From the NCBI RefSeq assembly GCF_015207005.2, contig NZ_JADEXS020000001.1, positions 1,054,001 through 1,118,000 on the forward strand: DNA of 64,000 bases. The letters are read 5' to 3'. Both the position numbers and the translations under genes were made by a program. The DNA is from Desmonostoc muscorum LEGE 12446 (lineage in GTDB: Bacteria; Cyanobacteriota; Cyanobacteriia; Cyanobacteriales; Nostocaceae). Below are positions 27,701 through 35,261 of the stretch, one piece after another; the stretch's first letter is position 1; the number at the start of each line of letters is the position of its first letter. The notes beneath the pieces were generated by a model. That model searched no databases, was not told the DNA's origin, and worked only from the letters and a program-made list of their open reading frames with translations.

Positions 27701-29526
27701 AGAATATTGTAAATACCGTAGTCTTCAATCCAGACGGTAAAATTCTCGCCTCTGCCAGTGATGACAAAACTGTTAAACTCTGGGATTTAAACGGTAAGGA
27801 ATTGCACACCTTAAAGCACCAAGAAAAGGTCATAAGTGTTGTCTTTAGTCCAGATGGTAAAACTCTGGCAACTGCTAGTCAAGATAACACCATCAAACTC
27901 TGGGATTTAAATGGTCGAAAATTAAAAAGCTTTCCCCCTCAGCAGACAGAATTTAAGAGTGTTGTTTTCAGTCCAGATGGTAAAACTCTGGGGACTCTTA
28001 GTGAAGATAACACCATCAGACTCTGGAATTTAAACAGCGGGGAAACAAAAAAAATTAAATATGATGAGGGAAATGAAGGCATTATTGTTTTTAGCCCCGA
28101 TAGTAAAACCGTGGCTATTTCCTATCAAAATAATGATGTCAAACTCTGGGATTTAAACGGCAAGGAATTGCAAACCTTGAAAGGGCATCAGGAAATTGCT
28201 AGTAGTATTGCTTTCAGCCCCAATGGTAAAACTCTGGCTATTGCTCATGCAGATAAAACTGTCACACTCTGGGCTTTAAATGGGAAGGAATTCAAGAGTT
28301 TTAGAGAGTATACTACCGACACCCGCATCACAGGAGTCTTTTTTAGTTACGATGGTAAAACTCTAGCTGTTGCTACTGAGGATAATAACATCGAACTCCG
28401 GGATTTAGACGGCGAACAATTAGTAATCTTCAAAGGACATCAGGAAAATATCGCAAGTGTTGCCTTTAGCCCAGATGGGAAAACCCTGGCTTCTGCTAGT
28501 TATGACAGCACCATCAAACTCTGGGATTTAAACAACAAGCGATCGCCAACCTTCAAAACTTTTACAACAGGAAATGCGAATTTCCAAACTGTTGCCTTCA
28601 GTAGCGATGGAAAAACTCTTGCCTCTACTAATCTTGCAGGTACTATCGAACTCTGGAATTTAAATGGTAAGGAAATACAAACTTTTAAGACTGAAAACCT
28701 TAGACATGCGAACACTGCGATCTTTAGTCCTGACGGGAAAGTCGTCGCCTCTGGTAATTTTACTGGTACCATCAAACTCTGGAATTTAAACGGCGATGAA
28801 TTAGAAAATTTTAGCGGTCATCAAAAAGCTATAACCAGTCTTGTCTTTAGTCCAGATGGTAAAACTCTAGCTTCTGCTAGTCAAGACACAACTATCAAAC
28901 TTTGGGATTTAAATAGTAAGAAATCGCAAATTCTTAAAGGGCATAAAGAATCGGTCAATAGTGTCGCCTTCAGCCCAGATGGAAAAATCCTCGCCTCTGG
29001 CAGTAACGACAATCATGTTAAACTCTGGGATTTAGATGGTAATGAACTAAAAACTTTCAAAGGACATCAAGGAAATGTCAACAGCGTTATTTTTAGTCTA
29101 GATGGTAAAACTGTGGTCTCTGGTAGCCAAGACAAAACTGTTAAACTCTGGGATTTAAATGGCAAGGAATTGCGAACTCTTAAAGCTCACAAAGGAGGGG
29201 TCAATAGTGTTGCTTTCAGCCCAGATGGGAAAACCCTAGCCTCTGCCAGTGAAGACAAAACTGTTAAATTTTGGGATTTAGATGGCAAGGAATTGCGAAC
29301 TCTTAAACACGAAGAATTTGTAACCAATGTAATCTTCAGTCCCGATGGTAAAACCCTACTTACTACTATCAATAACCCAAGCATGATTATTTGGGATTTA
29401 GATAAACTCGCTTTAGATCCGCTTCTAGATAATGCCTGCGATTGGGTGCGAGACTATCTCAAATATAGCGACGAAGTACAAGAAGAAGATAAGGACTTGT
29501 GCAATCGTATTGGTACTATTAAATAG
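24790..29526 (+). CDS. CHAT protease-nSTAND NTPase-TM-WD40 protein, copy 2
   Basis: A 1578-residue paralogue of the preceding gene with the same order: N-terminal domain, CHAT domain with the HFVSHGR and CTCESA motifs, nSTAND NTPase with GASGSGKSS and ILVIDQFEELF, a membrane helix in ITIAWATAGGSLIALIVTATLA, then 14 WD40 repeats (two seven-bladed propellers) and the conserved tail LDPLLDNACDWVRDYL. Across 26140-27300 its DNA is almost the same as copy 1, while the CHAT half and the WD40 repeats differ clearly. This suggests gene conversion of the NTPase core or selection for diversity at both ends. AAGGAGG stands 15 bases before the ATG, an unusually long spacing. The gene starts 53 bases after copy 1, so co-transcription is likely. 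Confidence 0.9.
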   Translation: MNTFEITIQRKSENNWPIVVEHTRFGELLPLRSEGTLELTAENFQQLTSFLGQPKDYGTLLGKTLFRDDVRDAFVGAMRESDEPLRMLLFIEASDPQLRTLRWEKLCAPIDGEWELLALNQRVPFSFYIPAITDRRFPPIGRRDLRALVLVASPSDSQKYKLAEFDVEASVNSVKSALGEIPCDILATIPGAIGLPTIDELCTQLSDRNKQYTILHFVSHGRVMDNGETVVYWSKADNTVEAIAATHLLERLRPLRGAKGLPHFTFLCTCESASPDAEGSLGGLGQRLVRDLGMPAVVAMTDKVTIKTAQTLIENFYKQLRASGEVDSALHEATAALAKRGDLTVPALFSRLGGRPLFSDQLDRELTNAEIKYGLQRLGELLPQRAPTLQLKFDIPAQKLENILGADVAALSKQAREEREQVLEEVNNLCEEILDINFHALALDQQLPNYDSRCPFRGLYPFRVENREFFFGREQLITQLQEKLTEHNFLAVLGASGSGKSSVVLAGLIPLLQEKQPDLQLAYMTPSSHPIEKLQTSLSPMQGQSSILVIDQFEELFTLCADETVRLTFIEKLLSLIPYQKVIVTMRADFWGECASYRNLKDLMEARQKLIGPMDATELRKAMEMQAAQVGLRFEAGLSNSILDDVQGEPGAMPLLQHALLEMWKRRHGRWLRCVEYQAIGGVNMAIAQTADDVYNTLSSPEQDQVKNIFIRLTRLDENALEGEKRRDTRRRVWLDELIPAGGDLASTKQLVQQLAGEGARLVVTSVDESTNREEVEVAHEALIRYWPRLLKWLDENRINLQLRESIRQAALDWEKEQKDENYLVHRGGRLEDAQVLAKHTNFLNQSEADYVKACRELRDRQQKEKEARRRREITIAWATAGGSLIALIVTATLAHKASYEKYQAEITKTEALGRYSLSLSDYNQDLEALVQGIKAGKILQQQNFTQPLVLQALQTVVDRVRERNNLTGHQNIVNTVVFNPDGKILASASDDKTVKLWDLNGKELHTLKHQEKVISVVFSPDGKTLATASQDNTIKLWDLNGRKLKSFPPQQTEFKSVVFSPDGKTLGTLSEDNTIRLWNLNSGETKKIKYDEGNEGIIVFSPDSKTVAISYQNNDVKLWDLNGKELQTLKGHQEIASSIAFSPNGKTLAIAHADKTVTLWALNGKEFKSFREYTTDTRITGVFFSYDGKTLAVATEDNNIELRDLDGEQLVIFKGHQENIASVAFSPDGKTLASASYDSTIKLWDLNNKRSPTFKTFTTGNANFQTVAFSSDGKTLASTNLAGTIELWNLNGKEIQTFKTENLRHANTAIFSPDGKVVASGNFTGTIKLWNLNGDELENFSGHQKAITSLVFSPDGKTLASASQDTTIKLWDLNSKKSQILKGHKESVNSVAFSPDGKILASGSNDNHVKLWDLDGNELKTFKGHQGNVNSVIFSLDGKTVVSGSQDKTVKLWDLNGKELRTLKAHKGGVNSVAFSPDGKTLASASEDKTVKFWDLDGKELRTLKHEEFVTNVIFSPDGKTLLTTINNPSMIIWDLDKLALDPLLDNACDWVRDYLKYSDEVQEEDKDLCNRIGTIK

Positions 29527-29689
29527 TTGATTTTTATCTAGCGTCTATTCATGAAGCTTAATTTAGAAATTAGCTATTTTTAAGCAACCTAAAATTATAA
29601 AGTAATTAGTATTAATCTAATATATTTAATTAATTGTTTTCAAGAATTATAAATAAAAATTATTCAATTATTTATTGTGGGTGGAGAGA

Positions 29690-29845
29690 AGTCTGAGATC
29701 AATACTGCGTAGGTTTTGGTGCATAGTCATCGGAGATCCCCCTTAGTCGCACTTTTTAAGGGGGAAAATAAGGCATTTTTAGCCCCCCTTAAAAAGGGGG
29801 GTTGGGGGGATCGACTCAAAACCTACGCAGTATTGAGTCTGAGAT
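29690..29845. repeat. MITE with 10-bp target duplication (element 29700-29835)
   Basis: The element has terminal inverted repeats CAATACTGCGTAGGTTTTG and CAAAACCTACGCAGTATTG, a perfect 19-base match. AGTCTGAGAT is present directly on both sides (29690-29699 and 29836-29845). Inside is a GC-rich hairpin with CCCCTT and AAGGGG. A ten-base duplication is usual for IS4-family transposases. Confidence 0.9.
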
Positions 29846-30076
29846 AAGGCTTCCTTAGATCAGAACTTCGGAGCGTCTCGCCCGCCTATAAACTAGGCGG
29901 TTAAGATGCCCAAAACACAAGTATTAGTAATTTATTTATTGGAGTTACCTTATCAAAAAATATCTTAATAAATAGAAAAAATGTCTAAAATTGTTTTAAT
30001 AATTTTTAATAGAATAAAATTGTTTTTTTTACTGCTTTTTTAATGAGTTGTGTTATCTTTGGTAAATTCCCAAATA

Positions 30077-30114
30077 TCAAGAATATGTATCTAAAGCTAG
30101 ACACATATTCTTGA
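30077..30114 (+). promoter_or_regulatory. Hairpin in the leader of the lipoxygenase gene
   Basis: TCAAGAATATGT and ACATATTCTTGA form perfect 12-base arms with a 14-base loop, followed by TTTTATT. It lies 39 bases before the start codon. It could be a terminator/attenuator or a protein-binding palindrome; the sequence does not decide. Confidence 0.45.
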
Positions 30115-30152
30115 TTTTATTACTGAAAACTTTACTAAATACAGGAGCAAAT

Positions 30153-32333
30153 ATGTCTCTAACTTCTCATGTAATATCTTCTTCTTTAAGTATTTCAAAA
30201 ACAGATGTGCAAAGCCTTCTAATTCTTTTATATAAATTAGTAAAACTTAGTAAAGCTTCATTGCAATACATGCAATATGAATACAACTATAGTTATATTC
30301 CTCCTCTAGCAATGACAGGCGCTCTCCCATTGCCAGTCATTAAAATACAACTCCCAATTCAAGAGTTACCTAATTTAAAATGGGTACTTTCAGTAGCCCA
30401 AAAGATAACGCTGATTTTGGTAAATGATACTCTAGGTAATTTGGCAAATTCCTTAGACTCTGATGTGTTTTACGGACTCGATGCTGATGCCCAAATCAAT
30501 AGCTCAGCCCTCGACAGCAAAGTACAAGCTTTAGAAGATATCGAGCAACAAATTAAAGATGCTGAGAGTTGCGAAAATTTAGAAAAAATTGCTTTAAATT
30601 TGGCATCAATCACTCAAGAAATTGCGGAAAAAATTGTTAGTAAAAACTCCTCTAATATTATTGTGTCATTTGATCCTGAGGAAATATCAAGTTTTGAAGC
30701 AGAACTTAGAAGCATTGATGAGGAATTTGAATTGCATGAATTCCAACAAGATTCTGGAAATGTCGAATTTTTGTCGTCATTTAGTTTAGAAGACTCCATT
30801 ACAGATTTATTGAGTTCTGCTTTCAAGAAAATCATTAATTCTGATGCTAAGTTATTAGAATTAAAAGACAGTCAGCCATATTCTAGAGAAGGAGAATTTT
30901 CTACCGAAGCATCTACAACTAACCGAAGTTTTGAAGATTATAATAAATTATTTAAAAAAATACCTCTACCAGAAATTAGCTCTAGGTTTAGAGAGGATTT
31001 AGTCTTTGGTTATATGCAGGTTGCTGGGCCAAATCCGTTGATGCTGCAACAGGTATCAGAGCAGGAGAAACATTTACAAATTAGCAACGAACAATATCAA
31101 CAAATTATCGGTATTTCCAACGATTCTCTGGAAGCTGCAAGACAAGAAGGTCGGCTTTATAAAGCTGATTATTCTAAGTTAAAAAATATGGAGAATGGCA
31201 GTTTTCCTAATCAACAAAAGTATATCTATTCACCTTTAGCATTATTTGTAGTACCACCAGCTAGTAACCCATCTCGGTCTTTAGTTCCAGTGGCTATTCA
31301 ATGCCAGGCGGAACACCCGGTGTTCACACCTCTTGATGGCGAGAACTGGGCGATCGCCAAAAGTATTGTGCAAATGGCGGATAGCAATTACCATGAGCTA
31401 GTTAGCCATCTTGGTCGCACTCACTTATTTATCGAACCTTTTGTAATTGCTACTAAACGTCGGTTACCAGCAAACCATCATTTAAGGATTTTACTGGAAC
31501 CTCACTTTGAAGGAACTATATTAATCAATTACGGCGCCCATAAACTCTTGATTGCCGATCGCTCTCAAGTAGATGCAATTTTAGCCGGTACAATAGAGAG
31601 CGATCGCCAACTCACTGTTGAAGCTGCCCAAGATTATTTGCATCATTTCAACGATGCAATGTTTCCCAACAGTTTAACAAGTCGCGGTGTTGACCGAGTT
31701 TCTCAACTACCTGAATATCCTTATCGAGATGACGGACTGCTGATTTGGAATGCTATTCATCAATGGGTAAGCGCCTATTTGAGCAGTTACTATATCAGTG
31801 GGCAACAACTACTAACAGACCAAGCTTTACAAAATTGGGCAAAGGAATTAATCTCCGAAAAAGGAGGCCGCCTCCAAAATTTTGGTGAAGATGCTTCAGG
31901 CACAATTAAAACTTTAGATTATCTAATTGACGCTGTTTCCACCATTATTTTTACTGCTAGCGCCCAACACGCTGCGGTTAATTTTGCCCAAGGCGAACTG
32001 ATGACCTATACACCTGCTTTTCCTCTAGCCAGTTATTCACCAGCACCGAAAAATCTCGACCAACCAAGCGACTTTATGAGTATGCTACCTTCCATAGAAC
32101 AAGCCAAAACCCAACTTAAGGTCACATATTTACTTGGGTCGGTTTACTATACACAGCTAGGGCAATATTCCAACTCATATTTTAAATCCAAGCCCCAAAT
32201 AAGTTCAGCCCTGGTGACTTTTCAAAATGAACTCAAAGCAATTGAGCAAGAAATTACTCAAAGGAATCGTACAAGAATAATGCCTTACAAATTCTTGCTA
32301 CCTTCCCAAATTCCACAAAGTATAAATATCTAA
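30153..32333 (+). CDS. Lipoxygenase family protein
   Basis: 726 residues from the ATG at 30153, which has AGGAG five bases upstream; a TTG 14 codons earlier is unlikely. The C-terminal ~420 residues carry the lipoxygenase fold. WAIAKSIVQMADSNYHELV leads to the iron ligands His419 and His424 (SHLGRTH). LFIEPFVIATKRRLP, HLRILLEPHFEGTILIN, His606 and Asn610 (SAQHAAVN), and the terminal Ile726 follow. All five expected ligands are present, so it should be an active iron enzyme adding O2 to polyunsaturated fatty acids. The ~300-residue N-terminal part is mostly helical and acidic (from about 100 to 270) and shows no obvious PLAT/C2 domain. Its position after the lipase/protease/STAND genes suggests a lipid-oxidation output, but a 626-base gap with a MITE separates it. 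Confidence 0.88.
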   Translation: MSLTSHVISSSLSISKTDVQSLLILLYKLVKLSKASLQYMQYEYNYSYIPPLAMTGALPLPVIKIQLPIQELPNLKWVLSVAQKITLILVNDTLGNLANSLDSDVFYGLDADAQINSSALDSKVQALEDIEQQIKDAESCENLEKIALNLASITQEIAEKIVSKNSSNIIVSFDPEEISSFEAELRSIDEEFELHEFQQDSGNVEFLSSFSLEDSITDLLSSAFKKIINSDAKLLELKDSQPYSREGEFSTEASTTNRSFEDYNKLFKKIPLPEISSRFREDLVFGYMQVAGPNPLMLQQVSEQEKHLQISNEQYQQIIGISNDSLEAARQEGRLYKADYSKLKNMENGSFPNQQKYIYSPLALFVVPPASNPSRSLVPVAIQCQAEHPVFTPLDGENWAIAKSIVQMADSNYHELVSHLGRTHLFIEPFVIATKRRLPANHHLRILLEPHFEGTILINYGAHKLLIADRSQVDAILAGTIESDRQLTVEAAQDYLHHFNDAMFPNSLTSRGVDRVSQLPEYPYRDDGLLIWNAIHQWVSAYLSSYYISGQQLLTDQALQNWAKELISEKGGRLQNFGEDASGTIKTLDYLIDAVSTIIFTASAQHAAVNFAQGELMTYTPAFPLASYSPAPKNLDQPSDFMSMLPSIEQAKTQLKVTYLLGSVYYTQLGQYSNSYFKSKPQISSALVTFQNELKAIEQEITQRNRTRIMPYKFLLPSQIPQSINI

Positions 32334-32468
32334 TTTAACTCAATTACAGCAGAATTCAGAATTAGAGGATGTTTTAAAAATCCTCTTGTCGGTATCAAAA
32401 GTTTTAGATCCCTCTAAATCTCCCGATAAATTGGGAGACTTTGATTCCGGTTTCCCCCCTTTATAAGG

Positions 32469-32667
32469 CAATACGGTTCAGTTAAGGCTAAAACTCTTTA
32501 TCAAAGTCAATTTTTTAACGAACCGCAGAGGAAACAGAGAGAGGAGAAAAAAATGCTTATAGCAGTTTGCAATTGCGTGGAGTACAGACAATTCGTAGGG
32601 GCACAACATGTTGTGCCCCTACGGTGTATCTCATTCAAATGAAAATCGCTATAACTGAACCGTATTG
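32469..32667. repeat. MITE-like element, TIR CAATACGGTTCAGTTA, copy 1
   Basis: The ends CAATACGGTTCAGTTA and TAACTGAACCGTATTG are perfect inverted repeats. The 199-bp interior includes the AACGAACCGCAGAGG module and a 28-base perfect palindrome of the form GTAGGGGCACAACA plus its complement (32595-32622). The right end lies two bases from the dus stop codon. The same family occurs at 60784-60906. Confidence 0.85.
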
Positions 32668-32669
32668 AG

Positions 32670-33689
32670 TTATACCCCTGAGTAGGGTGCTAAGGCTAAA
32701 TTTTTCGTCAGATCGCTAAGGAGAAAGCGATCGCAGATGTTAAACAGTTCTACCTCGGTAGAGCTGTGTCGCATCAGCCGCAGGAAATGACCCTCAGCGT
32801 CAACACTCAGGGCAATGTAGTTGAGGAACATTTTGAGGTAGCCTACGCGCGATCGCTCTGGCATAGTTGCCGCTGTGGGGGTTTGCCATAAACGATCAAT
32901 ATAGTTGCGTACCTCTACCAAAGGAACGGGTGCGATCGCCTCTCTTCGCAAAGCCTGCCGAATTTGATTAAAAAGCCAAGGATTCCCGATCGCCCAGCGT
33001 CCCACCATCACACCCGCCGCACCCGTTTGAGAAAGCACCCATAGGGCACTTGCCGCCGAGTGGATATTGCCATTGGCCAGTACTGGACAATCAACCCGTC
33101 TGACTGCTTCAGCAATCAAATCATATTTCACTGCCCCGTGGTACATATCTTTCACCGTGCGGCCATGCAAAGAGAGCAAATCAATGTTGTGGCGATTGAT
33201 TATATCTAGAATGGAGTAAAAGGTATCAGTATTTTCAAAGCCTACACGCATCTTCACGGTCAAAGGGCGATCGTTGACTGCCTGCCGCAGTTCTCCCAAA
33301 ATCCGATCCACTTTTTCTGGTGAGAGCAGCAATCCACCCCCAACATTTTTGCGATAGATTCTAGGTGCTGGACAGCCCATGTTCAAGTCAACTCCAGCGA
33401 TATTATAGCCGCAGAGTTCCTTTGCTGTTCTTACTAAGTCTGGAATGCTTTCGCCAATCATTTGAGCAAAAACGGGACGACCTGTATCGTTTTCGGTAAT
33501 TGCTGCCAAAATGCTACGATTGAGCCGTGAGGTTTCATTCACGCGGAAATACTCGGTGAAAAAGTAGTCAGGACTGCCGTAGTGGGCAATAACCTTCATA
33601 AACCAGAGGTTTGTCACATCCTGCATGGGCGCAAGAGCGGTGAGGGGTAGGTCTTTGTGGAGCGATTGGGGAAGCGATACCTGGGACAT
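32670..33689 (-). CDS. dus: tRNA-dihydrouridine synthase
   Basis: 339 residues from the ATG at 33689; a TTG at 33710 would add seven residues and lacks support. It is a flavin TIM-barrel enzyme reducing uridines in tRNA with NADPH. Motifs are LAPMQDVTNLWFM at the start (the LAPM loop that binds FMN), the catalytic Cys in LNMGCPAPRIYRKNVGGGLL, KMRVGF, LLSLHGRTVKDMY and PVLANGNI. The C-terminal RNA-binding helical domain follows. The C-terminus (about LFNICDRFLLSD) is slightly unlike DusB/DusA, and which uridine it modifies cannot be read. It stands alone on this strand, with a MITE directly downstream. Confidence 0.92.
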   Translation of the reverse strand: MSQVSLPQSLHKDLPLTALAPMQDVTNLWFMKVIAHYGSPDYFFTEYFRVNETSRLNRSILAAITENDTGRPVFAQMIGESIPDLVRTAKELCGYNIAGVDLNMGCPAPRIYRKNVGGGLLLSPEKVDRILGELRQAVNDRPLTVKMRVGFENTDTFYSILDIINRHNIDLLSLHGRTVKDMYHGAVKYDLIAEAVRRVDCPVLANGNIHSAASALWVLSQTGAAGVMVGRWAIGNPWLFNQIRQALRREAIAPVPLVEVRNYIDRLWQTPTAATMPERSRVGYLKMFLNYIALSVDAEGHFLRLMRHSSTEVELFNICDRFLLSDLTKNLALAPYSGV

Positions 33690-33774
33690 AGAGATTCCAG
33701 CGATCGACAAAGCATCACTTTATCAAAAAATGGTTACTGAGACCCATATTGAGATTGAGCAACTATATTGTTTC

Positions 33775-33892
33775 AGGACTTACGCACAGGTAACGGAAAA
33801 TCCTAGACGCAAAGCGGCTTCCCGCAGGGTACCACAGAGGACGCAGAGGGCACCCAGAAATAAGAGTTTCAGAGAGTTATTGCGTAAGTCCT
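33775..33892. repeat. MITE-like element, TIR AGGACTTACGCA
   Basis: AGGACTTACGCA and TGCGTAAGTCCT are perfect 12-base inverted ends of a 118-bp element. The interior has ACCACAGAGGACGCAGAGGG, related to the GAACCGCAGAGG module seen elsewhere in the window. Confidence 0.75.
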
Positions 33893-33990
33893 ATGTTTGA
33901 TTCAGCTCAACAACAATTTCCATTGCTAACAACAAGCAGATGATTCATCATTGGGTCTAATTCAGAATCTGGCTTCTACCGTGCAATATA

Positions 33991-34023
33991 AAACTGCTCT
34001 AGACGAAAGCCAGAGCAGTTTTT
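33991..34023 (+). terminator. Terminator-like hairpin with no gene upstream
   Basis: AAACTGCTCT, an 11-base loop, AGAGCAGTTT, then further T. It is a strong intrinsic-terminator shape, but the nearest upstream sequence on this strand has no gene, and the flanking genes are both on the minus strand. It could end a short non-coding RNA. It also has a weaker T-run when read on the minus strand. Confidence 0.6.
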
Positions 34024-34287
34024 GATAGAAGTAAATTATATAGGAGACTTTTACTGTTGTCCCCGGTTTATCCATAGTAAGTACCGTTATATAATACTAT
34101 TCACCTCAAGTTTTATGCTTTACGCAAAAAACGCATAATCTTGAAGTTGGCATTACAAAGTTGAGAAATCAGTATAAGCCAGACTCAAAGCCTGATGTAT
34201 CGCTAACTAAGCACAGCTGAAATTACAATGACATGCAAACTGATATCAGTTGAATCTCGGTTGGGCAAACTTTTGCCCAACCTCCAA

Positions 34288-34833
34288 CTAATCAACATTC
34301 CGTAACTTGCGAGTGTTATCAACTAAACTCTGGGCAAATTGGTCAAATCTTTGGGAAAGCTTCTCATCTAATAACTTACCTTCAGGATTGAAAGCGCCCC
34401 AAGCTTGTCCGATCGCAATTTGTTCTGGAATCACCCAACCATGCACCCAACGGACGATTAACCTTAAGTCATTCAAAGCGTTACTATTAGACTGACCCCC
34501 CAATACACTAATCAGCCCCGTCACTTTATCAGACAGTTGGTCAAAGCTCATCAAATCCAGAGCATTTTTCAGGACACCACTCACGCCACCATGATATTCA
34601 GGTGTCGCTAAAATTAACCCATGAGCGTTACTAACTGTATCCTGTAACCGCTTCACATCTGGGTATTCTGGATACTCCTTCGCACCATTACAAAATGGTA
34701 GTTGCAACTGCCGCAAATCGAGAATTTCTACCTCTGCACCCAAGGCTTCTACTCTTTGCGTTGCAACCTGCAAAGCAAGCTGGGTATAAGAATTAGGTCT
34801 TAAACTACCGCCAATGCCAACAATTCTCACCAT
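34288..34833 (-). CDS. NADPH-dependent FMN reductase family protein
   Basis: A 181-residue flavodoxin-fold protein. IVGIGGSLRPNSYTQ near the N-terminus is the phosphate-binding loop for FMN, and ATPEYHGGVSGVLKNALDLMS holds the second flavin loop, as in the SsuE/ArsH/chromate-reductase superfamily. Such enzymes reduce free FMN or quinones with NAD(P)H in the cytosol. The precise role is not visible. The gene stands alone; downstream is the MITE-bearing gap and upstream a block of heptamer repeats and ftsH on the other strand. Confidence 0.9.
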   Translation of the reverse strand: MVRIVGIGGSLRPNSYTQLALQVATQRVEALGAEVEILDLRQLQLPFCNGAKEYPEYPDVKRLQDTVSNAHGLILATPEYHGGVSGVLKNALDLMSFDQLSDKVTGLISVLGGQSNSNALNDLRLIVRWVHGWVIPEQIAIGQAWGAFNPEGKLLDEKLSQRFDQFAQSLVDNTRKLRNVD

Positions 34834-34951
34834 AATTAACTCACAAATTACTAACTAGCTACTATCACTGACAAAGATTTTAAAAAAATGAAGTCGTTAT
34901 GACTATGTTTATTTTAACGATTTGTGTCGGAATGTGTCAAATTGATATCGA

Positions 34952-35144
34952 GGGGACTGGGTATTGGGGACTAGGGACTGGGGACTAGGGACTGGGGACT
35001 AGGGACTGGGGACTGGAGAAGAAGAACTTTCCCAATACCCAGTCCCCAATACCCAGTCCCCAATACCCAGTCCCCAATACCCAGTCCCCAATACCCAGTC
35101 CCCAATACCCAGTCCCCAATCCCCAATCCCCAATCCCCAGTCCC
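34952..35144. repeat. Heptamer tandem repeats, long G-rich then C-rich blocks
   Basis: G-rich units (GGGGACTAGGGACT) at 34952-35015 face C-rich units (CCCAGTCCCCAATA, repeated about ten times) at 35031-35144. The two could pair as a long hairpin in the gap before ftsH. Confidence 0.9.
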
Positions 35145-35261
35145 TTGTCTGGAAGTTAGACTAGATAAGAAAACCGTAACTTCCAGTTATTGGAATTTTT
35201 GCTAGAAGAATAGGCATAAAACCATAGCTCAACTTCTGCCAGCAGACAAAGGGTAATTACT

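Larger units (their letters stand above)
29527..30152. other. Intergenic region with MITE and leader hairpin
   Basis: 626 bases separating the CHAT-STAND gene from the lipoxygenase gene. It contains a 136-bp MITE with target duplication (29700-29835), AT-rich sequence, and a 12-base-arm hairpin at 30077-30114 in the lipoxygenase leader. No gene is seen. Confidence 0.7.
33711..34287. other. Intergenic region between dus and FMN reductase genes
   Basis: 577 bases holding a MITE-like element (33775-33892) and a terminator-like hairpin (33991-34023). No protein-coding gene is convincing here. Confidence 0.6.

Noticed and set aside
33625..33900. 91-residue plus-strand ORF across the dus start and a MITE
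   Set aside because: The coding pattern comes from the antisense of dus and then the MITE interior.
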